A DNA stretch of 20,037 bases from Actinomycetota bacterium. Its GTDB lineage: Bacteria; Actinomycetota; Actinomycetes; Streptosporangiales; Streptosporangiaceae. The stretch covers positions 1 through 20,037 of the forward strand of contig QGUZ01000065.1 in assembly GCA_003242605.1 (NCBI GenBank). Direction: 5' to 3'. The position numbers and the translations under genes were made by a program. Each line of letters begins with the position of its first letter. The stretch's first letter is position 1. Under the pieces are notes generated by a model. It was not told where the DNA came from. It saw only the letters and a list, made by a program, of their open reading frames with translations, and searched no databases. Shown one piece after another: positions 19,951-20,037 of the stretch.

Positions 19951-20037
19951 CGCGCTTGCCCGACGCACCTCGCGCCGGGCCAGGTCTTCACCCGGGGCAC
20001 CCCGCCGCAGGACGGAGGGTTGCCGGCCAGCAAGCCG
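19947..20037 (-). promoter_or_regulatory. SAM-IV riboswitch aptamer, 3' part (5' end outside window)
   Basis: The - strand carries the conserved actinobacterial SAM-IV core. GGCTTGCTGGCCGGCAACC is followed by CTCC, then GGGGTGCCCCGGGTGAAGACC, and the aptamer closes with GGCAAGCGCGGGCC. These match the SAM-IV family (Rfam RF00634) as I remember it. The 5' strand of the outer helices and the upstream pseudoknot partner lie beyond 20037. It binds S-adenosylmethionine and controls the class V aminotransferase gene that begins 41 bases downstream. Confidence 0.88.

Overview
The window is very GC-rich, with strong third-position GC bias, GTG/ATG starts and many 1-4 nt gene overlaps. Together with an actinobacterial SAM-IV riboswitch and a Cys-containing leader peptide, this points to an actinomycete chromosome. 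A Streptosporangiales-type thermophile is a guess. I see no IS elements, CRISPR arrays, tRNAs or rRNAs. The dominant theme is sulfur and methionine metabolism.

Region 1 (1-6097, + strand) is one operon-like run. It holds the end of one nucleoside-type ABC permease, a second permease, a divergent MtnA-family isomerase, an IunH-type nucleoside hydrolase, MtnK (methylthioribose kinase), MtnC (enolase-phosphatase) and MtnB (dehydratase). The first five genes are joined by ATGA or TGATG overlaps, and the run ends at a strong hairpin (6101-6147). With mtnD at 11574 this covers almost the whole methionine salvage pathway. The ABC importer and nucleoside hydrolase suggest that it is fed by imported methylthioadenosine or methylthioribose.

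Region 2 (6242-7576) is a divergent TetR regulator / short-chain dehydrogenase pair. The SDR promoter is clear and a palindromic operator candidate overlaps its start point. The SDR lacks the usual YxxxK catalytic motif.

Region 3 (7720-12176) is a ribose-type ABC importer (binding protein, fused ATPase, permease) on the - strand. It is transcribed away from mtnD, which appears to be leaderless. The importer's substrate is unknown, but the shared promoter region makes methylthioribose or a related pentose a reasonable guess.

Region 4 (12186-15500) contains a DszC/SfnB-like flavin monooxygenase, an HxlR regulator, a LUD-domain protein and a GNAT acetyltransferase. Two short palindromes could be HxlR operators. 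Three back-to-back perfect hairpins (15404-15500) separate this region from the next.

Region 5 (15530-18365, - strand) is a sulfur-type operon headed by a 39-codon leader peptide with two Cys codons, both the rare TGT. The leader's last codons are perfectly complementary (9 nt) to the Shine-Dalgarno of the next gene, which gives a simple cysteine-responsive attenuator model. The operon encodes a GST-C-like protein without a thioredoxin domain, a fragment of an FAD/NAD(P)-binding protein missing both ends, and a DUF1684 protein.

Region 6 (18469-20037, - strand) is a class V aminotransferase / cysteine desulfurase-like gene controlled by a SAM-IV riboswitch, whose 5' part lies outside the window. 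Cysteine-sensing and SAM-sensing RNA controls thus lie within about 2 kb of each other.
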